Part shown: piece by piece, positions 32,853-42,748 of the stretch
Layout: every line of letters begins with the position of its first letter
How positions within the stretch are numbered: position 1 is the stretch's first letter
DNA from: Mycoplasma sp. 'Moose RK'
Lineage (GTDB): Bacteria; Bacillota_I; Bacilli_A; Mycoplasmatales; Metamycoplasmataceae
Length of the DNA: 64,000 nt
Assembly: GCF_015708155.1 (NCBI RefSeq)
Contig: NZ_JADDYD010000001.1
Span: 556,001 to 620,000 of the forward strand
Direction of reading: 5' to 3'
Position numbers and translations under genes: made by a program
Notes under the pieces: model-generated
The model's input: the letters and a program-made list of their open reading frames with translations, nothing else
What the model was told of the DNA's origin: nothing
Database searches by the model: none

Positions 32853-33580
32853 TGGCTGGTCATTCAAAGTGAGCTAATATCAAGCACCGAAAAGGCGCTC
32901 AAGATTCGATTAGGGCAAAAATTTTCAATAAATTTTCCAAGGAAATCATGGTTGCTGTTGCAAAAGGTGGCGCTGATCCGAATTCAAATCCGAATTTACG
33001 ACTTATTATTGCAAAGGCTAGAGCAAAATCGATGCCAAAATCGAACATTGAAAAAGCAATTGCCAAAGGTAGCGGAAATGCCAATAATGGCGAAAATTTT
33101 AAGGAAATAATTTATTCAGGAACACTAACTCACGGAATTAGCGTCATTGTTGTACTGCTTACAGATAATATAAACCGGGCTATTTCTTCACTTCAGGCGC
33201 ATTTTCGGCGTGCTAATGGGCAAATTGGTAAGCAAAACTCAATCCCTTACCTTTTTGAACAAAAAGGTTACCTTGAAATTAAAAAAAATGGAATAAATGA
33301 AGAAGAATTGCTACTTTTTAGCATTGAATTGGGTGCTGATGATTTTAAGGCGACCGAAGAAAGTTATGAAATTTATTGCGAACCACGAAAAATTAATGAT
33401 TTAAAATTAAAAATTGAATCAAAATTTAGTGCAAATTTTAGTGCTGTCGAAATTAGTTACTTTCCGAATTCTTGAGTTGAACTTGATCTTCAACAAACTG
33501 AAAAAATTATTGGCCAAATTGAACAATTTCTTGATGATGAAGACATTCAAAATGTTTACCATAATTTACAATTAAATTAG
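32852..33580 (+). CDS. YebC/PmpR family DNA-binding regulator
   Basis: 242-aa protein of the YebC/TACO1 family. It starts with GTG: AGHSKWANIKHRK, then the conserved [22 protein letters not shown] and the [14 protein letters not shown] segments. Three YebC domains are complete; TGA at 33473-33475 is Trp. Members act as transcription regulators or relieve ribosome stalling. The start is one base inside the nadE stop (TAGTG), so the two are coupled. A bidirectional hairpin follows. Confidence 0.92.
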
Positions 33581-33616
33581 TAGAAAAGAATCAGACAATT
33601 ATTTTTTCTACTAATT
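33575..33616. terminator. Bidirectional terminator
   Basis: Inverted repeat AATTAGTAGAAAA (33575-33587) and its complement (33604-33616) between the convergent yebC and two-TM gene cluster. It overlaps the yebC stop. Confidence 0.65.
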
Positions 33617-33650
33617 TATAATCATTTTATAATTTTTTCTTTTTAATAAA

Positions 33651-34031
33651 CTAATTTTCAATTTTTATATCAGCAAGATCGCTGACTATTTTATCAAGAT
33701 CTGCATCGTGTTTTTGTAAAGCAATTTTTTTTGCTTGGTAAAACTCAATTTTTTTGGTTGATCTAAGGTAAATATTTTCAAAAACAAAAAATGAGGATAA
33801 TGAACTCACAAAAGTGATAACAGCGTTTATAAAAGCAATTGCCACAAACAATTTTACCGCGGTCTCACTAGGATTTTTTGTAATTGCATAAGCTGACAAA
33901 ATCCCGTTAAAAGCTGAAGATAAAATTAATGCAATGCTACAAAAAAGGAAGATACCCTTTGAAAGTCGTGCTTTTGCAGTTAATCTGATGATGTCAGATT
34001 CAATTTTTGCTTCTCATTCTGCCTTATTCAT
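33651..34031 (-). CDS. Small two-TM protein, SLATT/DUF4231-like (third of three)
   Basis: 126 aa: N-terminal amphipathic helix (NKAEWEAKIESDII), two TM helices (about 24-46 and 60-80), then a C-terminal helix. A TGA at codon 6 is Trp. It begins eight bases inside the previous gene (ATGAATAA overlap). The layout 'helix-TM-TM-helix' is that of SLATT/DUF4231 domains, but no catalytic residues are expected, so the family call is by pattern only. Confidence 0.55.
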
Positions 34032-34557
34032 CTTGATCACCCTGATTTTCCATGCTATTTTCCGGTTCTAATTTATCTTTAAGCGCGCTTAAGCAGCCTA
34101 AGAATTTACAAATTGCATCAAAAAGTGTAATTTGTAAATTCTCTGATTTTGCATATTTTCCCGATTTTGTTTCAAACAAAATCAATTCAATTTTTAAAAA
34201 ATCATTGACTTGCTGATTGCGAATTCAACGTGGTTTTACCAAGAAAAGTGCAAAAAGCGCATTAATTATGGTGATTGAAAGGTTTATTCAAAGTACGAAA
34301 ATTGGCCATTGATCCACTTTTGCACCATTTTTGTCAATTGAAGTAAAAAGTTCATCAAAACCATCAAAAGTGCTGATTTTAGGAGCTGCTAGCTTAAAAA
34401 TCCCCATCAAGGTTGTAATAAAAGCAAAAATAATACTGAAAATCGAGACAGTTCAAAACAAAAATTGAAAAAAATAGGCCTTTATAAAGGTTTTTCTATA
34501 CAAAAATTTTGCAAAAACGTATGAGTCTTCGTCCAAACGGGTGTTTTTTATTATCAT
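34024..34557 (-). CDS. Small two-TM protein, SLATT/DUF4231-like (second of three)
   Basis: 177 aa with N-terminal FAKFLYRKTF, TM at about 27-55, an extracellular loop, a second TM at about 84-106, then RWIRNQQVNDFLKIELILFETKSGKYA and an acidic tail. Too fragmented by TGA-Trp codons to appear as one frame in the standard code. The start overlaps the first gene's end by seven bases. The post-TM arrangement Trp/Arg ... Leu-Lys-x-Glu ... Gly-x-Tyr is like the DUF4231/SLATT signature. Confidence 0.6.
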
Positions 34558-35048
34558 TTTTTCTCGCCAAAAAGTGCTTTTTTAACTATTTTTAACTTAG
34601 AAACTTCCTTTTTTTGAAAATAAAATTCACAAATTGCATCATAATCGCGCTCAAATTGCTCGAAATTGTAATCAGGATTATTTCTGATTTGAAAAAAAAT
34701 GTAACTAAGTTCGCGTTGCGCTTTTTTATATTCTTTGAATTTCATAATTTCACGGAAAATTGCCAAAAATAAATTAACAAAAAAGGTTAAACAAATTGAA
34801 CTAGCAAGAATAATTGTTAGTCCGAGGTCAGAAAAAATTGATTTTGTCTCAGAAATGATGGCGGTATAACGCTTGACTTCGATGATTATTACCGCAATTG
34901 CTAATGAAACTACGGCAATGTTTGAAAAAAAAGTAACCCATTTTACAACGTTTGTGCCAAAATGCGCAATTTTTTGGTTCCTTTTGAGATTTGCTTGCTT
35001 TGTTTCAATAAACTCAATTAGTTGCTTTTTTGCTTGGTTTTTTTCCAT
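34551..35048 (-). CDS. Small two-TM protein, SLATT/DUF4231-like (first of three)
   Basis: 165 aa; ends with TGA(Trp)-TAA. Long charged N-terminal helix (about 1-30), TM at about 36-60, TM at about 75-97, then FKEYKKAQRELSYIFFQIRNNPDYNFEQFERDY, a helix pattern seen in DUF4231 proteins. It is the promoter-proximal gene of three overlapping ones. Dispersed repeat copy F ends 82 bases upstream in the same direction. Function unknown; SLATT proteins elsewhere are predicted pore-forming effectors. Confidence 0.6.
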
Positions 35049-35129
35049 ACTTTTCGACCTTTTCTAGTAATTTTACCAAAATTTAAAAAAAATATTATTC
35101 TTTATAGGCAAAAATTTATATCAAAAATT

Positions 35130-35233
35130 GGGCTGTTATCAAGCGCATTTTTAATCTGATTTTGGGAAATATCCATGAAAATAGCGGATTTGGAATAAAA
35201 AAAATAAGAGTTTTTCTAAATTTTTCCACTTTT
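35130..35233 (-). repeat. Dispersed intergenic repeat, copy F (reverse)
   Basis: On the minus strand it starts AAAGTGGAAAAATTTAG and continues with words also found in copy D (CATGGATATTT, CCAAAATCA). It lies upstream of the two-TM gene cluster and in its direction. Its start is part of the 35221-35266 hairpin. Confidence 0.6.
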
Positions 35234-35266
35234 TTAGTTGTTAAAACAACTCAAAAAGTGGAAAAA
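35221..35266. terminator. Long palindrome between gene clusters
   Basis: Arms of 22 bases (35221-35242 and 35245-35266) with one mismatch and a two-base loop; the outer part is TTTTTCCACTTTTT / AAAAAGTGGAAAAA. It lies after the 55-aa gene on the minus strand, a likely terminator. The arm word AAAGTGGAAAAA is the head of the dispersed repeat. Confidence 0.6.
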
Positions 35267-35314
35267 GATGGCCGGAAATAAAGTGTTTTTTAAAGTTTGC
35301 TAAATTTAAAAATT

Positions 35315-35482
35315 TTACAAAAATCCGTCACTAAATGCTTGTTGGATAAAATAAATTATTGCTCAAACTGTAAGCAAAGTAAAAGCCAAGCCAACAATGA
35401 CTGAAATTCAAATGAAGCCTGACTGCATTTTAAGGCCAATTTCCAGTCGTTTTTTCTTAAAAAAAGCTTTAAAATTAAACAT
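35315..35482 (-). CDS. Small 55-aa single-TM protein
   Basis: MFNFKAFFKKKRLEIGLKMQ leads into one TM helix (about 22-46), then a short acidic tail. Two TGA codons are Trp, which hides it from standard-code gene finders. It starts only three bases before the end of the upstream permease gene region (35485), with AAAGGTT as ribosome site, so it is the last gene of the transport operon. It may be a small accessory subunit of the transporter. I do not recognise a family. Confidence 0.6.
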
Positions 35483-35484
35483 TT

Positions 35485-36450
35485 TTAACCTTTCACAGTT
35501 GTTCCTTGACGTGAAACTGCATTCATAATCCTTCTTCGGAAAGCAAAGTAAGCAATGAACATTGGTAGGATCGTTAAAATTGCTCCCGCCATTCTTATAT
35601 TTTTGAAAAATCCACCAGGAATCTGGGCATTTTCATCAGCAACCCCAACTTTTTGAAGCAACCAAGTGTTGAGCGTTGTCATTTCTGATGAATTTGATTG
35701 TAAAATCAAAAGCGGCCACAAAGTTGAATTCCAAGCAGAAAAAGCAGTTAAAATTCCAACTGTCCAAATTGTGGGCCCAATCATTGGAATCGCGACACGA
35801 AAAAAGTATCTAATTCGTGAACAACCATCAACCATTGCGGCTTCTTTAATTCGATCAGGAATTTCTTCAAACGCATTTCGGAACATAAAACCAGAAAAAA
35901 CTGAGGCAACAAACGGTGCCGTAAGGGCAAAAATTGACTGAAATCCGTCATTTCAACCTAACATAACCATAATTCGGTACTGGCCAATTAAAAGCGCGGT
36001 TTCAGGAAGAACAAGAATTGAAAGAAAAACTGTTCAGGAAATTTTCTTAAATCTTCACTTTTTGAGTGAAAATGCATAACCGAAAGTCATTGAAAAAAAT
36101 ATTTTTGCAATGACAGAAATTGCTGTAACCAGTGCGGTGATCCCGAGAGCCGCAAAGTAACCAGATTGGGCTGCTTTGACAAAGTTATCCCAAGCAAAAT
36201 GATCTGGCCAAAAAATTGGAACCCTCGTGTCATTGGCTTGTTCTTCGGGCGAAAGCGCGTAAACTAACATGAAGTAAAAAGGAAAAATGATAAAAATTCC
36301 AAAAACAAAAAGAATAATAAACTTAAGAAAAAAGGTCAAAATCGCACTTAACAAATTCCGGTTCCGCACCTGAGAATTAATCGATTCGGTCACCTTTGCT
36401 GTTTTGTGATCACTAATGAATTTGTGAATTTTTAATTTTATAATAAACAT
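35485..36450 (-). CDS. ABC transporter permease, MalG/UgpE type
   Basis: 321-aa inner-membrane permease with six predicted TM helices. The EAA loop EEIPDRIKEAAMVDGCSRIRYFFRV lies near residues 190-215, the contact point with the ATPase. One TGA (36055-36057) is Trp. Start at 36450 is preceded by CGGAG and overlaps the upstream permease by 38 bases. It pairs with the MalF-like permease to form the channel. Sequence type is that of carbohydrate/glycerol-phosphate importers, but the neighbours suggest another substrate. Confidence 0.85.
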
Positions 36451-37423
36451 TTTTCTCCGAAATTTTTTCCACTAAAAGGAAGGTTAAACTTAAAAACTTT
36501 TTGACAACAACAGAAAGGGTGATTCCAAAAACAAAAAGATAAATTGTAAGCGCACCTGCTTGGGCAAAATTTGGCGTTCCACGCACATTTTTGTAAATAT
36601 AAATTAACAAAGTAGAACCACCATTACTAATTGCTTCGGTTTCATTTGGAAAAATTCCCAATGGAAAAACTTTGATTCCACCAATAATTCCGATTGTGAT
36701 CAAAAAATTAATTGTTTTTGAAACTGAAGGCAAAGTAATTTTGAAAAATTGACGAAAAGGTGAAGCACCATCAATTGCTGCTGCTTTGTAAAGTGTTGGA
36801 TTTACTGACACCATCGCTGTTGTTAGAATTAAAATTTCAAAAGCCAAACTGCGTCAAACTCCAGAAATTAAAACAACAAAAAGTGCATTAATTGAGCCCG
36901 GATTTCCGGAATTTAACCACCTTGTTGAGATTCCAAAAAGCGAATTTATGAAACCAATTTCGCTATCAAAAATGTAAGCAAAAGCAACTGAAACAGCAAT
37001 TCCAGAAGTAACATAGGGTAGAAAAAAAATTGTTTGCCAAAAACCACGGGCATATTTTCTGTGTAAAGAAGCCAAAGTTGATGCAACAATTAAACTAATT
37101 ATCAATCCGATTGGCAAAGCCACAATTGAATAAATAACCGAATTACGAATTGCAATGTGAAAATTAGTGTCAATTGTAATAAGATCAATAAAATTATCAA
37201 ATCCAAACCTTGTATTTCCGGCAATATTCTGGTTAATTTCAATACTAACAGATTTGGAAACTGAATACAAAAAAGGTAAAAAAGTGAACAAAAGAATCAC
37301 TAAAATTGAGGGTAAAAGTAGCAAAAAAGGTCGTCAAAAAGGATGTCTTTTGTCAAGAACGCCTAGTTCTAGAACTTTCTTTTTAATCCGTCGACGATAG
37401 AAAAAATTACTAATAAAATTCAT
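36413..37423 (-). CDS. ABC transporter permease, MalF/UgpA type
   Basis: 336-aa permease with six TM helices. An EAA-like loop (TLYKAAAIDGASPFRQFFKITLP) is at about 207-229. The N-terminus is basic (FYRRRIKKK). Trp-TGA codons include 36854-36856. The start shares a base with the ATPase stop (TAATG) and the gene overlaps the second permease by 38 bases, so all are coupled. Confidence 0.85.
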
Positions 37424-39591
37424 TAAACTCGCTCCCTTGTTTCAAAATCAAAAAGGTGTATTTTTCCTGATTTGAAATTAAAATGAACAATTTCGTCAAC
37501 CTCATAGTTGCTCTTTTTTCTTAAAATTATAGAAATTAATCCAATTTTTTCAAGCTCAATTTTCCCCAAAATATCCTTTCCAAGGTATTCAACAACAACA
37601 ATTTTCCCTTGAAAGCTTCCATTATCGTGCTCAACAAGGTCCTCTGCTCTTATTCCAACACGAATTTTTTCGTGTTCATAATTTGTTAAATTTTCATAAA
37701 CAACTTGATTATCAAGAATCACTCGACCAAGTTGTTTGTCATAAAAAGCATCAAAGATGTTCATTTCTGGAACTCCCAAAAAAGAGGCAACAAATTCATT
37801 TTTAGGCTTCTCGTAAAGATCAAGTGGAGTGCCAATTTGCTGCACATATCCAGTCGACATGCAAATAATTCGGTCCGAAATCGACATTGCCTCTTCCTGA
37901 TCGTGGGTCACAAAAACAGTTGTAATCCCAATTTCCATCTGAATTTTCCGAATTCACTGGCGAGTTTGAACTCGCAATTTAGCATCTAAATTTGAAAGTG
38001 GTTCATCCATTAACAAAATATCAGGATGACGAACGATTCCACGTGCAATCGCAACTCGTTGTTGCTGACCACCTGAAAGTTTAGTCGGTTTTTTTGCAAG
38101 GTTTTTCGTGATTTCAACTTTTTCAGCTGTTCTTAGAACAGCGCGATTTATCGCTTCTTTTATTGAAATATTTTCATTTTGAAACTGGTTGTATTGTGCT
38201 AATTCTTCAGATGATAATTTGGAAATATTAAGTGAAAATTTATTAATTAATTCCTTTTCATAGTTAAGGAAAAGTTTTAAGGTTTGCGTTTTAAAAGTCT
38301 TAATTTTTTTCTTAAATGATTTCAAAACAACAAAATCCGGAGATAATTTTGTATTTGTTTTAAGAAATTTTTTCTTGGATTCCAAATAATTACGCTGAAT
38401 TTCAGCAAGTTTACCTGAATTTTTAATTATTTTTTTTTCAGCAGCTATTTCTGCTTTAAATCACATTTTTTTTTCTATTTTTTTTTGGTTAAAAACATTT
38501 ATTTGTTCAAGAAAATCCAATTTTAGCGACTCTTGTTCTTGGGATGAACTTTTTTTATATAACTTTTTGTAACCAATGTTAATTTGCGTCAATTCAATTT
38601 TTGCATTGTGCTTAAATTTTTTAAAAAGTTCTTTTAATTGATCTAATTTTTTATACAATTCAACTTTTTGTTCTAAAAAATTTTTTCGAATTCTTACTAA
38701 TTCAGGCGCAAATTTAATGCGGAATTTTTCCTCAGAAATTCTTTTTTTCTGTAATTTTTTTTCATCTCTTGCATGTTTTTTAATTTTTTTTACTTTTAAT
38801 TTGTAAACTTCCCGAAAGGTTCGCGCTTGCTCAACAGGGCATTTTTCATCATTCACTTTTGAAAAAAATTTTTTCAAAAGTGCTCAAAAAATTGAAGCTG
38901 ATCTGCCAAGTTTTAAGAATTCAATTGTTAAGCTTTTAATTTCAGCTTGTTTGTGTGCTTCAATTAAAAAATAATCAGTTTTTAATTGATTATAATTTTT
39001 ATAAAGTTGTGTTTTGAGTTCATTATAGTCATGTTCTAATTGGCGATAAACACTAAAATAGTTAAATAAATGAGACTTATAAGTTTCCAAATCCTTACTT
39101 GAAGCACCATTTTTAGCAAAAACAATTGAATTGGCTTCAACCCTTGCCAGCATTGATTTTTCATACACTTTTTGTTTTCAACGGGCATCATTATGAAGTG
39201 AAAAAGCAATGTTTCCAAAGACATTTAAGTGCGGATACAGTGCATAATTTTGAAAAACAAGACCAATTTTTCGCTGTTGCGGTGATTTTCGTGTTACATC
39301 CTCGCCATCAAAAATAATTTGCCCTGAAGTTGGATTTAAAAGTCCTGCAATTGCGTTCAAAATCGTTGTTTTTCCTGAACCAGAAGGCCCTAAAAGTGTG
39401 ACTAATTCACCTTTGAAAATTTGCAAATTGGCCTTGTCAACTGCCAAAGTTTCGCCAAAATCAATCGTTAAGTCCTTAATTTCAATCGCTGGAATCAGTA
39501 GTTTTGTTTTGTAGCGATTCTCGGAAGCATGTTTAATTTTCTTAATTTCAGCTTCAAAATTTTCCTGAAAAGTATAAGTTGGTGTTTTCAT
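37423..39591 (-). CDS. ABC transporter ATPase (MalK/UgpC type) with ~335-residue insertion
   Basis: 722-aa ATPase of an importer. Walker [10 protein letters not shown] (68-76), Q-loop [12 protein letters not shown] (about 113-124), signature LSGGQQQR (505-512), Walker B LLMDEP, H-loop [13 protein letters not shown] and a C-terminal TOBE-like regulatory domain are all intact. Between Q-loop and signature sits an extra ~335 residues rich in Lys/Glu/Leu/Phe, predicted coiled coil (about 138-480). In MalK this spacing is only about 50. The frame is open throughout with TGA as Trp, so it is one protein. It lies between the surface nuclease and the permeases. Confidence 0.85.
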
Positions 39592-39594
39592 TTT

Positions 39595-40530
39595 TTAGTT
39601 GGCCTTCCCATAATTCTGCTTTAAGTAAAACTCGTAATAATCAAAGACATTTTTGTCTCTATTGGTTTCAAGAACAAGAAAATCAGCAATATTTGTGATG
39701 CCTCTGGTCTTGTAAACCATATCAAGAACGTTAGTAATTGATATAAACTCGGCACCTTGAAGTTCCTGGTAAATTCCAAATTTGTGATTGATTGAATTTT
39801 CAAGCGCAGCAGCTTGTTTTATTGAAGAATAATGGTAAATTGCAGTTTTATTAGTTACACCTGCAAGTCCTAATTGCAAAGTTGGCACTGCTAAACCGGC
39901 CTTGATTACTTCAACATTGTAATTTTTATAAAAATTATCGTGGCCAAAATAAATGTTACCAACAAGTCGCGAATATGATTGCGCTGGTTTTGGTTTTGTA
40001 AAAACAAAGAGGATTTTTGTGTTTTTTGGCAGGATTTTTTCAGCAAATTGTTTTGCTTGATCAGCATATTTTTTCTCAAGACCAACTGTTTTTCTGTATT
40101 TTCCACCAACAAACGAACCAATTTCGGGTGTGTCGATGCTTTCAAGGCGAACGCTGAAACTTTTTGGCAATAAGTCTGTTTTTAAAGGGTTAATTTGTAC
40201 AGTATCACCATCAGTTCAGTTTTCAATTTTTGCTGGAACTATTGCAAAAAATTCTGAATTTGGCAAGACATCATTTTTAAATTTTTGCTTGTCTTTTTCA
40301 GTTCACTTGTATTTTTCATCCAAAAATTTGGCAACATTTTTTGCATATTCACTTTGGGAATTGTTTAAATCATCAAACGGATTTTTGGAAAAAGTTTCAA
40401 TTTGATAGTATTTTTGTGCATTTGTAAAATTAAAGCTAGTACTTGTTTTTTCCAAACAAGATATAGTGAAAAAAGGAACTGAAGTCAACAAAGTGAGACT
40501 AAAAAATAATTTTAGGCGAGACATTGTCAT
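39595..40530 (-). CDS. Surface staphylococcal-type (thermo)nuclease lipoprotein
   Basis: 311-aa lipoprotein (lipobox TISC, Cys25) with an SNase domain (about 95-260). Ca2+ and catalytic motifs are visible: WTDGDTVQI, VRLESIDTPEIG (Arg and Glu of the active site), and YSRLVGNIY (second catalytic Arg). Such membrane nucleases degrade host DNA, including neutrophil nets, and supply nucleotides to mycoplasmas that cannot make them. The ATPase gene starts three bases later, so nuclease and transporter are one operon. Alternative start two codons later. Confidence 0.85.
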
Positions 40531-40545
40531 AATTTTTTCCGATTT

Positions 40546-42708
40546 TTAATTGTTTTGTTGACGTAAAAAGGCAGGCCCTAAATTTGTTTGCAAAAGTTTC
40601 AAGAATTCTGCAAAAGTTTGCTTTTTTCCTGAGCCAGAACGCAAATTTTGCACCTGCATAATTGTTGAATGGAGTGTTTTTCGAAAATCAGCTGAAATCG
40701 CATCGGCAACATCTCCCTGAAAATGATAGCCTTTTTTACTATTTTCATCTGAAAATTTTTTAAAGGAATTGAAAGCCAACGTTTGCCCTAAATCTTTTGG
40801 ATTATAAATATTTTTTTCAAAAATTGACTTCAATGGCAGCAAATAGGAACTTGATTTTGCAAAAAATTCAATTGGTGTAATTTTGCCACCGGCACCAAAA
40901 TCGACTTTTTCTGTCAAAATTCAGTTCAAAAATTCCTTCACAGCTGCATCCTCTTTTGCGGTCGAGTGAATTGGAATCAGATCAGGACCCTGCGCAAAGA
41001 TTATACTAGTTTTGCTGTTTTTATCAAATCTATAAGGTGCGGGTTCGATTGAAAATTCACCTTCGTTGACAGAAGCAGAACCTTTTTGTTCCTTAATTTC
41101 CAAAAAACCAGGAATTACAGTGGGTTTGTATTTTGGTTCCTTATCTAAAATTTGGTAAGATTCTTGTGGCAAACCTGCTGCTTCAGGGTTTGCATCTGAA
41201 AAATAAAAGAGTTTTTTATTGGGATTTTTTTGCAAAAGTTCCTTGATTTTTGGCAAATATTTTGCACTAATTTTCACAGTACCATACTTATTTTTTGAAG
41301 GATCAAGAGGTTTTAAAACCAAATCTTTGGAAACATCAGCTAGGTTATTTTCTTCAATCACTGCAGAATACCCAGTATTTATTGGGTAAAAAATACTTGT
41401 TTTTTCGCTGTTTTCACCAAATTGATAGCTGACAGAATAAGTATTTTTTGTTGTTCCTTCAACTGCGTTATATTTTACACCAGCCGTTGTACCAATTGAA
41501 AAAACCATTTGGTGATTGCGAAAATAAATTGAATTATATTCTCCTGATGTTGAAAAATAAGTGGATTTATCATCAATTCCTGAAGTTATCAAATCATAAA
41601 CTTTATTGAATTGTTGGTATCTTGCTGATTTTGGATCATTAAGGTAAGATGTGTAATCAACAATTTGCTTTTCTTTATTGAGCACAGCAATTTCTTTTGT
41701 TCTGTCGGCGTTATTCAGTGAACGTGAAAGTGAATAAATTAAAGTCACTGAATTATCAATTCCAAGGACAGATTTTGCTGAAGAGAGAGTTGAACCAGAA
41801 AGTGCATTTGGAAAAGATTTAAGAATCCTTGACGATAGTTTTTGTAAATCACTAAAATTTTCAAGGTCAGATTTCTTAAATTCATAGCCAGCAAGACCAT
41901 CTTTTACAGGAACATAATCCTTTCAAATTTCTTCAATTTTTTTAACATCATCAGTTTTAACAGCAACTGAGTCAGTGAATTTTTTAAAAAATTCAGCATC
42001 TTCATTCTTAATTGTTGCTTTTTGCAGCTGATTTTCATTTCCAATCGGAGATTCAGTTGCTTTTTTGATTATTCAACCAAATAAAATGTTGTCAATTGCC
42101 AAGTATTCAGTTGATTTTGCAAACGGAATTGTATAAATTCCTTTAGGGTCAAGGAAAGGAACTTCTGCATTTATTTCAAGAAATTCAGGAATTGCGTTGT
42201 TTTTTAAGAAATTTTTTAATGATTTTTCAGTTGCATTAGCTGGTTCAAGATCCGATCAAAAATCACTAACAATTGGCAAAGACATACCATATTTGTTCAC
42301 AATTGCAAGTAAAGACGAATAATTTGGAACAAGATTTGGAAGTTTAATTCTGTCCTTTGAAACTAAATAACGCTCAATTGTTTCGGAAGCAGCGGTGTAA
42401 CCTGACGCAAGATTGACAATTTCCATTGGGATAAAATTAGGGCGATTTTTTTGCTGCAGGTTTCAGAGTTCAACTATTTTTACAAGCGCATCTGTAATTG
42501 GCGATTTTGCTGAAAAAGAATGTGCGAAAACTAATTTATTGTCCTCATTTCCGTCAAATCTAAGCGATTTTGCACTGCAATTAGCAGCTAAAAATGCAAC
42601 AGGTGCCAAACCAAAAATACCTGTTAACAAAAGTTTTGTTATTTTTTTTAAAAAATTAGAATTTTTTGTCCTTTTTCGCTGTTTTGTGCTTTTTTTCAAT
42701 AATTTCAT
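40546..42708 (-). CDS. Binding-protein-like surface lipoprotein (P68/P80-like), paralog 3
   Basis: 720-aa lipoprotein, lipobox AANC (Cys44) after a basic N-terminus. Early 'NKLVFAHSFSAKSPITDALVKIVELWN' resembles the extracellular solute-binding fold with a conserved Trp-Asn. Later conserved segments with paralogs are 'YSSLLAIVNKYGM', 'IPFAKSTEYLAIDNIL', 'YTFRNHQMVFSIGTT' type and 'QGPDLIPIHS'. It sits directly ahead of the nuclease gene (15 bases). I infer it feeds substrate to the ABC transporter. Many TGA-Trp codons. Confidence 0.72.
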
Positions 42709-42748
42709 AATTTTTATTCTCTTTTCTTAATATTAAATTATGTTCAAA

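Noticed and set aside
37423..39591. ABC ATPase as two genes or a frameshift
   Set aside because: The frame is continuous with TGA as Trp from Walker A to the C-terminus; only an insertion separates the motifs.
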